NCBI GenBank assembly: GCA_023433835.1
Contig: JAEYTW010000428.1
Location: 1 to 42,511 of the forward strand
Length of the DNA stretch: 42,511 nt
Direction of reading: 5' to 3'
DNA from: Pseudomonadota bacterium
GTDB taxonomy: Bacteria; Pseudomonadota; Alphaproteobacteria; Ferrovibrionales; Ferrovibrionaceae
Positions 32,601-39,529 of this stretch are shown here, in pieces. The position numbers were made by a program, and so were the translations under genes. How positions within the stretch are numbered: position 1 is the stretch's first letter; each line of letters begins with the position of its first letter. The notes beneath the pieces were generated by a model. It did no database searches, was not told the DNA's origin, and saw nothing but the letters and a program-made list of their open reading frames with translations.

Positions 32601-32795
32601 GATCTCCGCCCGCTGTTGCGTGCGCTTGAGCAGCAGGGCGAGCAACTGCGCGAAATCGCCGCCGCCATCGACGAGCAGACCGACACGATGGCCGATGGCC
32701 AGGGCGCGATAGCCTCGCGCATCGCGGCCGGCGCCGAGGAAACCGGCGTGCTGATCGAGACACTGAAGCGCACGGCAGGGAGACGCGGCCGATGA
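26661..32795 (+). CDS. Tail tape measure protein (2044 aa)
   Basis: The largest gene of the prophage. Residues 1-150 and most of the length are Ala/Gln/Glu-rich coiled coil. Hydrophobic segments lie at about 150-212 (PVGLLVAGMTAVAVAGVVLV) and about 960-1065, where a Gly/Ala-rich stretch ends in AAIPYIGLAIAAFAMIAG. The C-terminus has the tape-measure end motif DWHAGGRAIVGERGAEIIDL (about 1923-1942). The protein sets tail length and probably helps DNA cross the inner membrane. At the usual 0.15 nm per residue it predicts a tail of roughly 300 nm. It overlaps its neighbours by four bases on both sides. Confidence 0.93.
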   Translation: MSNLSVAIKVSADASQAEAGFGRGTAAVNQFSGSLSQSSAAAANQAAEVKRAAEQTAQAGQAQAAATQAQAQAQAGARQQLAEAERTFAASVVETNRALAAREIDGKQAQATLQRTRREMDSYREAVERQGKAANDNSYRNKQLTMQLSDTFQTLALGMPIQQVILQQGPQIIDLFGGMGVAAKALVSPVGLLVAGMTAVAVAGVVLVSRLESSERALNAAAVGLTATGRASELSRAQVQSLTDQFAKLPGATRSGAEQSVAALSRLRQVSVQLFGDIGKAASNFMVLTGTEFPEASAELSEYLKAPTEGAKKFADAWGGLSVAQLEAIESMDRSGNRLGAQRELLGAMQARLQDLAKVGKTELQQAGDSMGKSWDDMLTKLSRTAPIIAAREALISLFKGVAQAASEASLDDQIAELDKKLANPPVLGMRPDGTPIYDRGRADYVDARRRREQLDLRRQARDAAGYDEASAFSFGPRPAANDDLPDPTKIKDLIGAYDELATRRKTLMDQMTLLSRAAGQEGVDQDALSRALQNLMGQYDALKDPIDQARDALSAEQRVAASSIGTRQVLQAQIQAEQAALQAGQPKWKAEELGKLAAAQATVQLITAARDQVVLSADEAKGALTVASAYLQGARAANQATIAEEARQAAVKNAFVDERALTAALTARAAAQATIGGAKAVAELQQRVEATERLAEAEKAGAAAVTETGIANEVAAYALQLRATETDKTRDANDKLIESYERLLRRQDEANRSATSSQALRNKQEQLELAQAELRLVGALPPEHDRQIERLKTIQDLRRRGVDLSSEQAQAELRATDQLAKVEAQVQQARNAAAETNRIWDRAADGIQDALSDAFMSAFDRSKNGGFDAAAALLKIFKSVAAEIASAMVIKPIIGSVASFLGAPQSWLYDRGYTQAAAQGGAGGGNILSNLSSLSNLLPKNFTNSIASFLGLGSTGAISAGSSALAGIGSGALASGVNVAGGAIAAGSAALGAGLGGAAGGAVAGGAIGAGTSALAGGAITGAAVNVAGAGAASMGAMAAAAIPYIGLAIAAFAMIAGSGMFADKDYPRGYAASEIRNDGKFIASTQHQAGLDGYDNSRDRQEAKKFSTLMNSTVQSLGLSMAVSKDDINHNGASNGLLTIGTMYGGALDADDLFMRWFTKDQRGATGSADTSESTWMRAKGYTRTSTYDRDSGWTHELRDDKGVVVTQEMWTKAYEDWVKDQSSAAKGEGGKSLFKTDNKTFQVALDRMASGAYKPADADELKQALQYAEGFEDAAKRAAAGFGTLQRQALEFELAARDAAKALNQQVKDYLDQAEKIFGKGSTQAQQAKDTQLQAVLGQMGIGPNADDKPLEGLQATIAETIAGINAMTPVLITLGKTSEEAASIIAQATAKYRAKVAEDYNKSVSDQIQGFKAPEKLAWKQLGEAQEKQWKEAQAAGADMAKIAELQALQTQALFDQFQQQRQARLDSLSQRVYAVDATLNPANARANEDAVRKIQQRREAEDLTRGLEKAEADVLRQRLAEIHAAEDLAVKLARLEEDRQKAEGYMARTANAVAGVMTGSPGEQQAKALAEDVSRALSQAQELRQARDEAERSTLKQIQALENQAVAAERAAAAAQQFKQVSEQVSQAVAQSKTQIKAWLDQLRTGTGGGLDPLGRLNEAKLQFQTQFDKAKGGDLQALSGITGYAQRLLENAAAYYGTGTEYQNLRQMVESKLGGLPEQVDQLEAVRLEIAKLNTDSTTVSKEQQALLDQLTNLRTVALSAAVQDADRNATDAAAAIQALQGATNTALTASNQVAAQVVAQLAVSNATLTATQSIAGNTATAATNTATAASNTALSASNTAASTATMASMLTVLQSSFSRMGDLGQIMGGVGNLVAENTNHRQSVWNAEAAWLWKITYNTGGTVSALGGMPAYAGGTDWHAGGRAIVGERGAEIIDLPTGARVTPVGRYSPPRAPAGSVANDTGAGLVQTAAGVDLRPLLRALEQQGEQLREIAAAIDEQTDTMADGQGAIASRIAAGAEETGVLIETLKRTAGRRGR

Positions 32796-34582
32796 TGATC
32801 GCTGAAATCGGCGCCCGCATCCGCGCGCGGAGCGCCACCAGCCTCGCTATCGGCACGGGCGCGCGCGTGTTCACCCTGTCCCGCGCCATCGTATTCCCAC
32901 TCGGCATGGCGGTGACGGCCACCGCCTCGGCCGGCAACAGCATGACCGGCACGGTGACCGGCTATGATCCGGTCGCCAGGACGGTGACACTGAACGTCGT
33001 AGCCGTCGCCGGCGCCGGCACTCATGGCGGCTGGACGATCGCCGGCACCACGACGCTCTACGTTGCCAATGACGGCGGCTGGACCACCGGCCGGACCGAC
33101 ACGCCGGCCGAGCTGCCGATCCCGCCCTACCTCGACAACGCCGGCTCCATCACCCGGCGCATTGGCGGCGACGTGGGTGGCATCGCCACCGAGACGCTTG
33201 GGCAGATGGAGCTGGACAACGGCCACGGCCGTCTTGATCCATGGCGCAGCTATTCGTTCGACGGCCGGACGGTGGTGCTGCGCGAGGGGCGGCCGGGCGA
33301 CCCCTATCCCGCCGCTTGGGCGCGCCGCATCGTGACCACGATCGAGCGGCTTGAATTCTCGACCGGCCGCATCGTTGTCCGCCTGGCCGACCGTCTGGGC
33401 GCGCTGGCGCGCCAGCCGCTCACCAAGACGGTGTTCCTGGGCAACAACGTGCCGCCGGATGGCCTCGAAGGGACCATCGATCAAAAAGACCTTCTGAAGC
33501 CTGTTCTAATCGGTGCCGAACCCCACTTCGAGCCGCCATGGGTCAACAACTCGAAGCTGTGCGTTCAAGTCGCGGACCGCCCCGTGCAGGTCGTCGAAGC
33601 CTATGAGGGCGGCGCCAGCCTGCCGCTCGAATTTGTCTATGGCGATCTGACCACCTTCAAGGACGCCGAGATCACCGGCGGCTGGTACATCCAATATGCT
33701 GGCCCGGAAGGGACGTTCCTGCGCTTTGGCGACGCGGATATCGGCCGCGTGACGTGCTGGGCACGCGAGGGGGCTTCCGCCGGTGACCGCACCGTTGCGC
33801 AGGTCGTGCGGCGTTGCCTGACCCAGCGGGCGGGCCGCACCGATGCCGAATTGCGCCTTGCCGATTTCGTCGCCCTGGATGCTGTCGCGCCGGGCGAGGT
33901 CGGTCATTGGCAGGGCACCGATGCGGCAACGATCGGCGACGTGCTGCCGCCGATCCTGCGCTCGGCCGCCGCCTGGCTGCTGACGCGCCGCGATGGCACG
34001 CTCGGCCTGGCCCAGGTCAGCCCGCCTACCGGCAATCCGGTGGCTGTCATCAGCGATTGGATGCTAGGCGCCTCCGAGGACGCGGTTGCACCGCTATCCG
34101 ATGCCGGCCCCATTACCGGCGGCGAGGGCGCGGGCCTGCCGCCATCGCGAATTGAAGTACGCTACGCGCGGAACCAAGTGACCATGACGGAGAGCGATGC
34201 GCTCGGCGTTGTCACCCGTGACCGCCGCGTGTGGCTGCATGACGCATTTCGCAAGCGGTCGAAGGATCTCCCCGACGTGGTCGAGCACCACGCGGGCGCG
34301 GTGCCGCTGATCGTCGAAACGCGGCTGGTCGACGGCTCCGACGCCGCGGCCTACGCCGATTACCTGGCCGACGTGTTCGGCCGCGACCTGGACTGGTCGC
34401 AGATCACAATCGCCTCGGAACACGCCCGTGATCTCGATATCGGCGACGAGATCGCCCTTGATCTCGCCCGCTTCGACTGGCCGTCGATGCTGCCGGCCGT
34501 GGTGGTCGGCGTCACCGATGATTGGGCCAACGCCGCAACGACCCTCGAACTCTACATCGACCCGGATTGGGAGGCCGCATGA
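32792..34582 (+). CDS. Tail tip / distal tail protein (596 aa)
   Basis: A 596-residue protein directly after the tape measure, starting at ATG 32792 (overlap with the preceding TGA; ATG 32795 also possible). It contains NAGSITRRIGGDVGGIATET, GRLDPWRSYSFDGRTVVLRE, RLEFSTGRIVVRLADRLGAL and, near the C-terminus, ARDLDIGDEIALDLARFDWP, a pattern I associate with tail-tip proteins of transposable siphophages (B3/D3112 group). The central part (YLTTF-like FVYGDLTTFKDAEITGGWYI) is beta-rich. It probably forms part of the tail hub. Confidence 0.75.
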   Translation: MMIAEIGARIRARSATSLAIGTGARVFTLSRAIVFPLGMAVTATASAGNSMTGTVTGYDPVARTVTLNVVAVAGAGTHGGWTIAGTTTLYVANDGGWTTGRTDTPAELPIPPYLDNAGSITRRIGGDVGGIATETLGQMELDNGHGRLDPWRSYSFDGRTVVLREGRPGDPYPAAWARRIVTTIERLEFSTGRIVVRLADRLGALARQPLTKTVFLGNNVPPDGLEGTIDQKDLLKPVLIGAEPHFEPPWVNNSKLCVQVADRPVQVVEAYEGGASLPLEFVYGDLTTFKDAEITGGWYIQYAGPEGTFLRFGDADIGRVTCWAREGASAGDRTVAQVVRRCLTQRAGRTDAELRLADFVALDAVAPGEVGHWQGTDAATIGDVLPPILRSAAAWLLTRRDGTLGLAQVSPPTGNPVAVISDWMLGASEDAVAPLSDAGPITGGEGAGLPPSRIEVRYARNQVTMTESDALGVVTRDRRVWLHDAFRKRSKDLPDVVEHHAGAVPLIVETRLVDGSDAAAYADYLADVFGRDLDWSQITIASEHARDLDIGDEIALDLARFDWPSMLPAVVVGVTDDWANAATTLELYIDPDWEAA

Positions 34583-35460
34583 TCGACCCCACGACAAATG
34601 CAATGTGGGCGCACCCTGATTGGGTCGACGAGACCGACGTGACCTGGGGCGGCGGCAGTTGGTCCGTGACCGCCGGGCTGGAGCAGCTCAACAACCCGTA
34701 TCTTCGCCTTCGGGCTCGCTCGACCGATACCGCCAATGCGTCGACCATCGTTGAGTTCGACCTTGGCTTGCCCTGCATGATCCGCAACGTGATCGGCCTG
34801 GGGCACAACCTCGGCCGCTCGGCCCGCCGCCGGCTGTCGCTCTACAGCGACGAGGAAATGACCTCGCTTGTCGCGCGCCTCGATTGGGAAGATGTCTATC
34901 CGGTCATCTTCGCCTGGGGTTCGCTGCCCTGGGAGCATCCGAGCTGGTGGGACGGCCGCCTTGAGGAACGTCTCGCCGCGAGCTACCCGATGCCGATCCG
35001 CTGTGTGTTCGGCGCGCCCGTCCTTGCGCGTTATGGGCGCCTAGAACTCGACGACGAGGATAACCCGGCCGGCTATGTCGAGCTGGGCCGCCTGATCATC
35101 GCCGGCGGCATTCAGCCGACCCGCGGCGTCTCGGTCGCCAACGAACTGCAGTGGGAGGATGAGCTGTCACGCGTAACCGTGACGGCCGGCGGCGCGCTGA
35201 ATGTGATCGAGCGCCCGCGCTACCGCTCGCTGTCCATCGCGATCGAGAACCTGCCCGAGGATGAGGTGCTGTCGACGCTGTTCGACATGGCGCAGACCCT
35301 CGGCAAGACGCGCAGCTTCTACTTCATGCTCGCTCCGAAGGACGCGACCAACTTCCACCGGAAAAGCGGCCTGTTCAGGTTCGAACAGCCGCCCCGCCAT
35401 CCCCAGCGCCGGCGTCTGCGGCGCGACACCAGCGCCAAAATGATCGAGGTGACAGCATGA
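34579..35460 (+). CDS. Tail tip-associated protein (293 aa)
   Basis: A 293-residue protein starting at ATG 34579, overlapping the previous stop by four bases. It is rich in Trp in the first half (WAHPDWVDETDVTWGGGSWS; PWEHPSWWDG) and contains VEFDLGLPCMIRNVIGLGHN, YVELGRLIIAGGIQPTRGVS and LSTLFDMAQTLGKTRSFYFM. The pattern of a jelly-roll or carbohydrate-binding-like N-terminus followed by a tail domain is common in the cluster after the tape measure. The exact role is not known. It shares ATGA with the tail fibre gene. Confidence 0.72.
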   Translation: MIDPTTNAMWAHPDWVDETDVTWGGGSWSVTAGLEQLNNPYLRLRARSTDTANASTIVEFDLGLPCMIRNVIGLGHNLGRSARRRLSLYSDEEMTSLVARLDWEDVYPVIFAWGSLPWEHPSWWDGRLEERLAASYPMPIRCVFGAPVLARYGRLELDDEDNPAGYVELGRLIIAGGIQPTRGVSVANELQWEDELSRVTVTAGGALNVIERPRYRSLSIAIENLPEDEVLSTLFDMAQTLGKTRSFYFMLAPKDATNFHRKSGLFRFEQPPRHPQRRRLRRDTSAKMIEVTA

Positions 35461-38051
35461 GTTGGCCAATCGTTATCGGCGGCGAAACCTTCAACGAGAG
35501 CGACTTCCAGGGCTACGGCTGGACCGTGAACCTGGCCCGCCTGATGAACACGGCTGCGACGGTCGCGGCGTCGATTGACACCGCGCTGGATGGCCTCGCG
35601 GTGACCGATGTCAGCGGGGCCGCGCCGCTGGCCTCGCCAGCGCTGACGGGCACGCCGACCGCCCCGACCGCGACCACGGGCGACAACTCGACCCGGCTGG
35701 CGACGACCGCCTTCGTCAAGGCGCAAGGCTACATCACGTCAGCCGGCGCGCCCGTGCAGTCGGTGGCTGGCAAGACCGGCGCGGTGACGGTAGTCGTGGC
35801 CGATGTCAGCGGTGCCGCGCCGCTGGCATCGCCGGCCCTGACCGGCACGCCGATCGCGCCCACCGCGCCCACGGGCGACAACTCGACGCAGCTTGCCACA
35901 ACCGCGTTCGTCAAGGCGCAAAGCTACATCACCTCCGCCGGCGCGCCCGTGCAGACGGTGGCCGGCAGGACCGGCGCGGTGACGCTCGCCGTGGCCGATG
36001 TCAGCGGGGCCGCGCCGCTCGCGTCGCCGACACTGACCGGCACGCCGACCGCGCCCACGGCCACGGCCGGCACCAACACGACGCAGGTTGCCACCACCGC
36101 GTTCGTGCGGGGTGAGGTGGCGGCCCTGGTCGCGTCAGCACCTGGTGCGCTCGACACGCTCAACGAGCTGGCGGGCGCACTGGGCAACGATGCCAACTTC
36201 GCCAGCACGATGACGACGGCGCTGGGCGCCAAGGCGCCGCTCGCGTCGCCGGCGTTGACGGGCACGCCGACCGCGCCCACGGCGACCACGAGCGACAACT
36301 CGACCCAGGTTGCAACGACCGCCTTCGTCAAGGCGCAAGGCTACATCACCTCCGCCGGCGCGCCCGTGCAGACGGTGGCCGGCAGAACCGGCGCGGTGAC
36401 GCTCGCCGTGGCCGATGTCAGCGGGGCCGCGCCGCTGGCATCGCCGGCCCTGACCGGCACGCCGACCGCGCCCACGGCCACGGCCGACACCAACACGACG
36501 CAGGTTGCTACGACGGCCTTCGTGCTCGGCCAGGCGTCCGCATCCGGTGACGGCAACCCGGCCATGGACGGCGCCGCCGCGCGCGGCACGTCGACGCATT
36601 TCGCCCGTGCCGACCACGTCCACCCGACCGACACCAGCCGGGCGCCGCTCGCCTCGCCGGCGCTGACAGGCACGCCGACCGCGCCCACCGCGACCGCGAG
36701 CGACAACTCGACCCAGGTTGCAACGACCGCCTTCGTCAAGGCGCAAGGCTACATTACCTCCGCCGGCGCACCCGTGCAGACGGTGGCCGGCAGGACCGGC
36801 GCGGTGACGCTCGCCGTGGCCGATGTCAGCGGGGCCGCGCCGCTGGCCTCACCGGCGCTGACAGGCACGCCGACTGCGCCCACCGCGACCGCGAGCGACA
36901 ACTCGACCCAGGTTGCAACCACCGCCTTCGTCAAGGCGCAAGGCTACATTACCTCCGCCGGCGCCCCCGTTCAGACGGTGGCCGGCAAGACCGGCGCAGT
37001 GACGCTCGCCGTGGCCGATATCAGCGGGGCCGCGCCGCTCGCGTCGCCGGCGTTGACGGGCACGCCGACCGCGCCCACCGCGACCACGGGCGACAACTCC
37101 ACCCAGGTCGCAACGACCGCCTTCGTCAATGCGCAAGGTTACATCACCTCCGCCGGCGCGCCCGTGCAGACAGTGGCCGGCAGGACTGGCGCGGTGACGC
37201 TCGCCGTGGCCGATGTCAGCGGGGCCGCGCCGCTGGCGTCGCCGGCGTTGACCGGCACACCGACAGCGCCCACGGCCGCCGCCGACACCAACACGACGCA
37301 GGTTGCTACGACGGCCTTCGTCGTCGGCCAGGATTACGCGAAGCGGGTGGGCAACCAGGGTATTTCCATTGAGACTGGCGCCGCCCCGGCTTCACTGACG
37401 CTCGATAGTGACAGCGCCTATGTGCGGTCTTTCCGCATCAATGCCTCCGGCGCGCGACGCTGGTGGATGGGCGCGCTTGATGACGACACCTTTTTCATCA
37501 ACGGCTATGACGATGCCAACGTGGGCGTGCCTGCCCTGAGGATCGCGCGCACCACCGGCACCGTCTCTTTCTCTGCCCCGCCCAATGCACCGGACGGCGG
37601 CTACCGCTTCGGCTCGTGCGACGCGATGCTCTATGTGACGAACGCGGCGACCGCATCGGTGCGGCTCTCCGCAGGCACGCCGGGCGCCACGGCGAACGGC
37701 GGTGATGGCTGGCTGACCGGCGGCCCTGGCGGCACGGTATCAGGCAATGGCGGGCGCGCGCGCGTGATGGGCGGGTTCGTCACCGAAGGCAATGGCGGCT
37801 CGGTTGATATCCTCGGTCGAGCGGGTCTCACCGCTACCGCGACTGCGCGTAACGGGGGCGGGGTCGCGATCGGGGGCGGCGCTGGTGTGTCCGGCGGCAA
37901 GGGCGGTGACGTGACAGTCACCCCAGGCGCGTCACCGGGAGGGACCGCCGGCCTGCTCATGTTGAACGGCCTGCCGACCACCGATCCCGCCATCCTCAAT
38001 GCGATTTGGCAAGACGCCTCCGGGTTCTTGCGGATTTCGGCCGGGCCATGA
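35457..38051 (+). CDS. Tail fibre with tandem repeat modules
   Basis: An 864-residue receptor-binding fibre. Residues about 50-620 consist of modules in which APLASPALTGTPTAPTA, then TQVATTAFVKAQGYITSAGA and PVQTVAGRTGAVTLAVADVS recur; I count nine copies of the first block. These motifs are typical trimeric fibre-shaft repeats. The C-terminal part (about 625-864) has no such repeats: a beta segment (YVRSFRINASGARRWWMGAL) is followed by a Gly-rich stretch (about 740-840). The final GFLRISAGP closes the protein. The modules are almost identical in DNA, so copy number can change by recombination. Confidence 0.9.
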   Translation: MSWPIVIGGETFNESDFQGYGWTVNLARLMNTAATVAASIDTALDGLAVTDVSGAAPLASPALTGTPTAPTATTGDNSTRLATTAFVKAQGYITSAGAPVQSVAGKTGAVTVVVADVSGAAPLASPALTGTPIAPTAPTGDNSTQLATTAFVKAQSYITSAGAPVQTVAGRTGAVTLAVADVSGAAPLASPTLTGTPTAPTATAGTNTTQVATTAFVRGEVAALVASAPGALDTLNELAGALGNDANFASTMTTALGAKAPLASPALTGTPTAPTATTSDNSTQVATTAFVKAQGYITSAGAPVQTVAGRTGAVTLAVADVSGAAPLASPALTGTPTAPTATADTNTTQVATTAFVLGQASASGDGNPAMDGAAARGTSTHFARADHVHPTDTSRAPLASPALTGTPTAPTATASDNSTQVATTAFVKAQGYITSAGAPVQTVAGRTGAVTLAVADVSGAAPLASPALTGTPTAPTATASDNSTQVATTAFVKAQGYITSAGAPVQTVAGKTGAVTLAVADISGAAPLASPALTGTPTAPTATTGDNSTQVATTAFVNAQGYITSAGAPVQTVAGRTGAVTLAVADVSGAAPLASPALTGTPTAPTAAADTNTTQVATTAFVVGQDYAKRVGNQGISIETGAAPASLTLDSDSAYVRSFRINASGARRWWMGALDDDTFFINGYDDANVGVPALRIARTTGTVSFSAPPNAPDGGYRFGSCDAMLYVTNAATASVRLSAGTPGATANGGDGWLTGGPGGTVSGNGGRARVMGGFVTEGNGGSVDILGRAGLTATATARNGGGVAIGGGAGVSGGKGGDVTVTPGASPGGTAGLLMLNGLPTTDPAILNAIWQDASGFLRISAGP

Positions 38052-38374
38052 CGCGCGCTGCAGCCTTTGCGCTGGCCGTGGTGACGCTATGCGGTTGCTC
38101 AGGCATCACGATGCCGCCCACCTCGCCACCGGCAACCCCGGCCGACTGGGGAACGTGCGAGGGCGCGGCCATCCGGTTTCAGCGGCATCTGGCAGCGCTG
38201 TTGATGGAGGAGGCGCGGCGCCGCGCGCCGGCCGACGAATTCGCGCCCATAATGGCGCCAGCCAAGGAGCGCGAGCGGATCGAGGCAACCGGCCAGGCTA
38301 TCGCCGTCCTCTGCCTGGTCGGGCTGGGCTATCAGCTGGCCGCACCCGAGCAGCTCGGGCGGGTGCATCCGTGA
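38048..38374 (+). CDS. Putative lipoprotein (108 aa)
   Basis: A 108-residue protein whose ATG overlaps the tail fibre stop (ATGA). The N-terminus MTRAAAFALAVVTLCGCSG is a short lipoprotein signal with a lipobox-like L-C-G-C at residues 14-17. The mature part has a Pro-rich start, a helix with two or three conserved-looking Arg clusters (FQRHLAALLMEEARRRAPAD) and a hydrophobic C-terminal helix (IAVLCLVGLGYQL). It could be an outer-membrane spanin partner for the DUF2730 protein or a superinfection-exclusion lipoprotein. Neither can be decided from sequence. Confidence 0.68.
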   Translation: MTRAAAFALAVVTLCGCSGITMPPTSPPATPADWGTCEGAAIRFQRHLAALLMEEARRRAPADEFAPIMAPAKERERIEATGQAIAVLCLVGLGYQLAAPEQLGRVHP

Positions 38375-38404
38375 CCTATACCCTCAGCCAGAACGGCGGG
38401 GGCC

Positions 38405-38485
38405 GGGGCGCAGCAACGCCCCAAGCCGCGGGGCTGGAACCCCGCACGGGAGAACCCGCCCCGCCTACCGTCGCGACGGTGGGGC
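38405..38485 (+). promoter_or_regulatory. Three tandem hairpins upstream of com
   Basis: Three perfect stems follow each other: GGGGCG/CGCCCC (38405-38410, 38417-38422), GCGGGG/CCCCGC (38428-38433, 38440-38445) and the 14-bp palindrome ACCGTCGCGACGGT (38467-38480), which is extended by GCCCC/GGGGC (38458-38462, 38481-38485). They lie between the lipoprotein gene and com. There is no T-tract, so they are more likely a leader or attenuation structure, or protein-binding sites, than an intrinsic terminator. Confidence 0.55.
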
Positions 38486-38506
38486 AATGTTCGAGTGATT
38501 CGGTTA

Positions 38507-38746
38507 ATGGAGTATGTGCGCTGCCCGTCCTGCCGCGCCTTGCTGTTCGAGCTGGCCTCGGGCGGCACGGTCAACGGCCTGACGATCAAATGCCGCCGCT
38601 GCGGCGCCTTTCAAACCTTCCACCAGAGGCCAGTGAGCCCGCCATCCGAACGCCCAGGAGCGTCCCTTATGGAGACGTCCCTTGGCGAAACCCCGCCCCG
38701 ACTACCATCCGCCGGCCCCCGGCGCGTTCAGCCCGCCGACAGGTGA
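38507..38746 (+). CDS. com: Com-family zinc-finger translational regulator of mom
   Basis: A 79-residue protein (83 if the GTG at 38495 is used). Residues 4-50 show two Cys pairs, VRCPSCRALLFELASGG and IKCRRCGAFQ, in the Com pattern 'iRCp.C..lLf......ieiKC.RCk'. In Mu, Com is a zinc-finger RNA-binding protein that opens the mom ribosome-binding site. As in Mu, com overlaps the start of mom: its last 65 bases lie inside the mom gene in another frame. No clear Shine-Dalgarno precedes either start. The C-terminal 30 residues are disordered and set by the overlap. Confidence 0.88.
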   Translation: MEYVRCPSCRALLFELASGGTVNGLTIKCRRCGAFQTFHQRPVSPPSERPGASLMETSLGETPPRLPSAGPRRVQPADR

Positions 38747-39470
38747 CCTGCCCGACTATTTCCGTGGTGCCGACGCCGTCGCCGGCTTCGGCACCCGGGA
38801 TTTCTACGTCGCCTGGATACCCCGCCGCCAGGCGTGCGAAATGATCATCGCCAACCACTACTCCGGCCGGATCGTCCAGAACGCCTATGTCCACCTGGGG
38901 GTCTTCCTGGGCGGCGACCTGGTCGGCGCGCTCCAGTTCGGCCATGCCATGGTTCCAAGGGCTACGGCCAAAATCGTAGCCGGCAGCACGACCGGAACGT
39001 ACCTGGAACTCAACCGCATGTGGCTGTCGGATCTGGCCCCGCGGAACAGCGAAAGCCGGGCCATCGCCTATGCGGTGCGGTACATCCGCCGCGTGTGCCC
39101 GCGGGTACGGTGGATCATGACTTTTGCGGACGAGCGCCTCGGGCGCTGGGGGGTGGTTTACCAGGCCGCGAACTTCCTCTACGTCGGCAGCCATAAATGC
39201 CGGTTCTGGGTGCTGGACGGCGAGACGTACCACGACATGCTTCTGACCGCCCACGGCCCGAACTGCAGCCCCCGGGGCCGGCACCTTCGGGACAACCTGC
39301 ATCGGGCCACCCGGCACGAGTACCGGCAGTTCCGGTACGTGCTGCCGCTGCACCCGGCCGCCCGGCGGGGATTGCTGCTCAAACCCCGGCCGTACCCCAA
39401 GCCGCCGGGCCACGCTCAAGCCGGCCTCGAACCATCTTCGAAACCCGGCCGGCGCCGGGCGGCATACTAG
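38682..39470 (+). CDS. mom: Mom DNA-modification protein (adenine carbamoylmethylation)
   Basis: A 262-residue Mom homologue. Mu Mom converts adenine in phage DNA to N6-carbamoylmethyladenine, which blocks many restriction enzymes. The fold is GNAT-like. The conserved blocks are IANHYSGRIVQNAYVHLGVF, YLELNRMWLSD and RWIMTFADERLGRWGVVYQA, with D150 and R112 at places I recall as functionally important in Mu Mom. The TTG start at 38682 follows GGAG (38671-38674); no ATG in this frame fits. The N-terminus (about 1-30) and the C-terminal basic tail (about 225-262) are extensions. It is the last gene before the right end, as in Mu. Confidence 0.9.
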   Translation: MAKPRPDYHPPAPGAFSPPTGDLPDYFRGADAVAGFGTRDFYVAWIPRRQACEMIIANHYSGRIVQNAYVHLGVFLGGDLVGALQFGHAMVPRATAKIVAGSTTGTYLELNRMWLSDLAPRNSESRAIAYAVRYIRRVCPRVRWIMTFADERLGRWGVVYQAANFLYVGSHKCRFWVLDGETYHDMLLTAHGPNCSPRGRHLRDNLHRATRHEYRQFRYVLPLHPAARRGLLLKPRPYPKPPGHAQAGLEPSSKPGRRRAAY

Positions 39471-39507
39471 ATATTGGGGGTGGTTTGGGTCAGGGGCAGG
39501 GGGCTAC

Positions 39508-39520
39508 TGGTGCCAAAGCG
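39508..39520 (-). promoter_or_regulatory. R2, transposase A end-binding site
   Basis: TGGTGCCAAAGCG, the exact complement of CGCTTTGGCACCA. It lies 22 bp inside R1, the same spacing as R1-R2 in Mu. A weak further candidate TGGTTTGGGTCAG at 39481 is too poor to call R3. Confidence 0.8.
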
Positions 39521-39529
39521 GGCGAAAAG

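Noticed and set aside
35600..37345. CRISPR-like regular repeats
   Set aside because: The repeats are about 200 bp, in frame, and encode tail fibre modules; there are no short palindromic repeats with unique spacers and no cas genes.
37999..38844. 281-codon open frame on the plus strand, with a possible GTG start at 38371
   Set aside because: It overlaps the lipoprotein, com and mom genes in another phase, is Pro/Arg-rich without a fold pattern, and crosses the hairpin region. The overlapping genes have recognisable families.
39481..39493. Third right-end transposase site (R3)
   Set aside because: TGGTTTGGGTCAG matches the end-site complement only weakly; insufficient to call.
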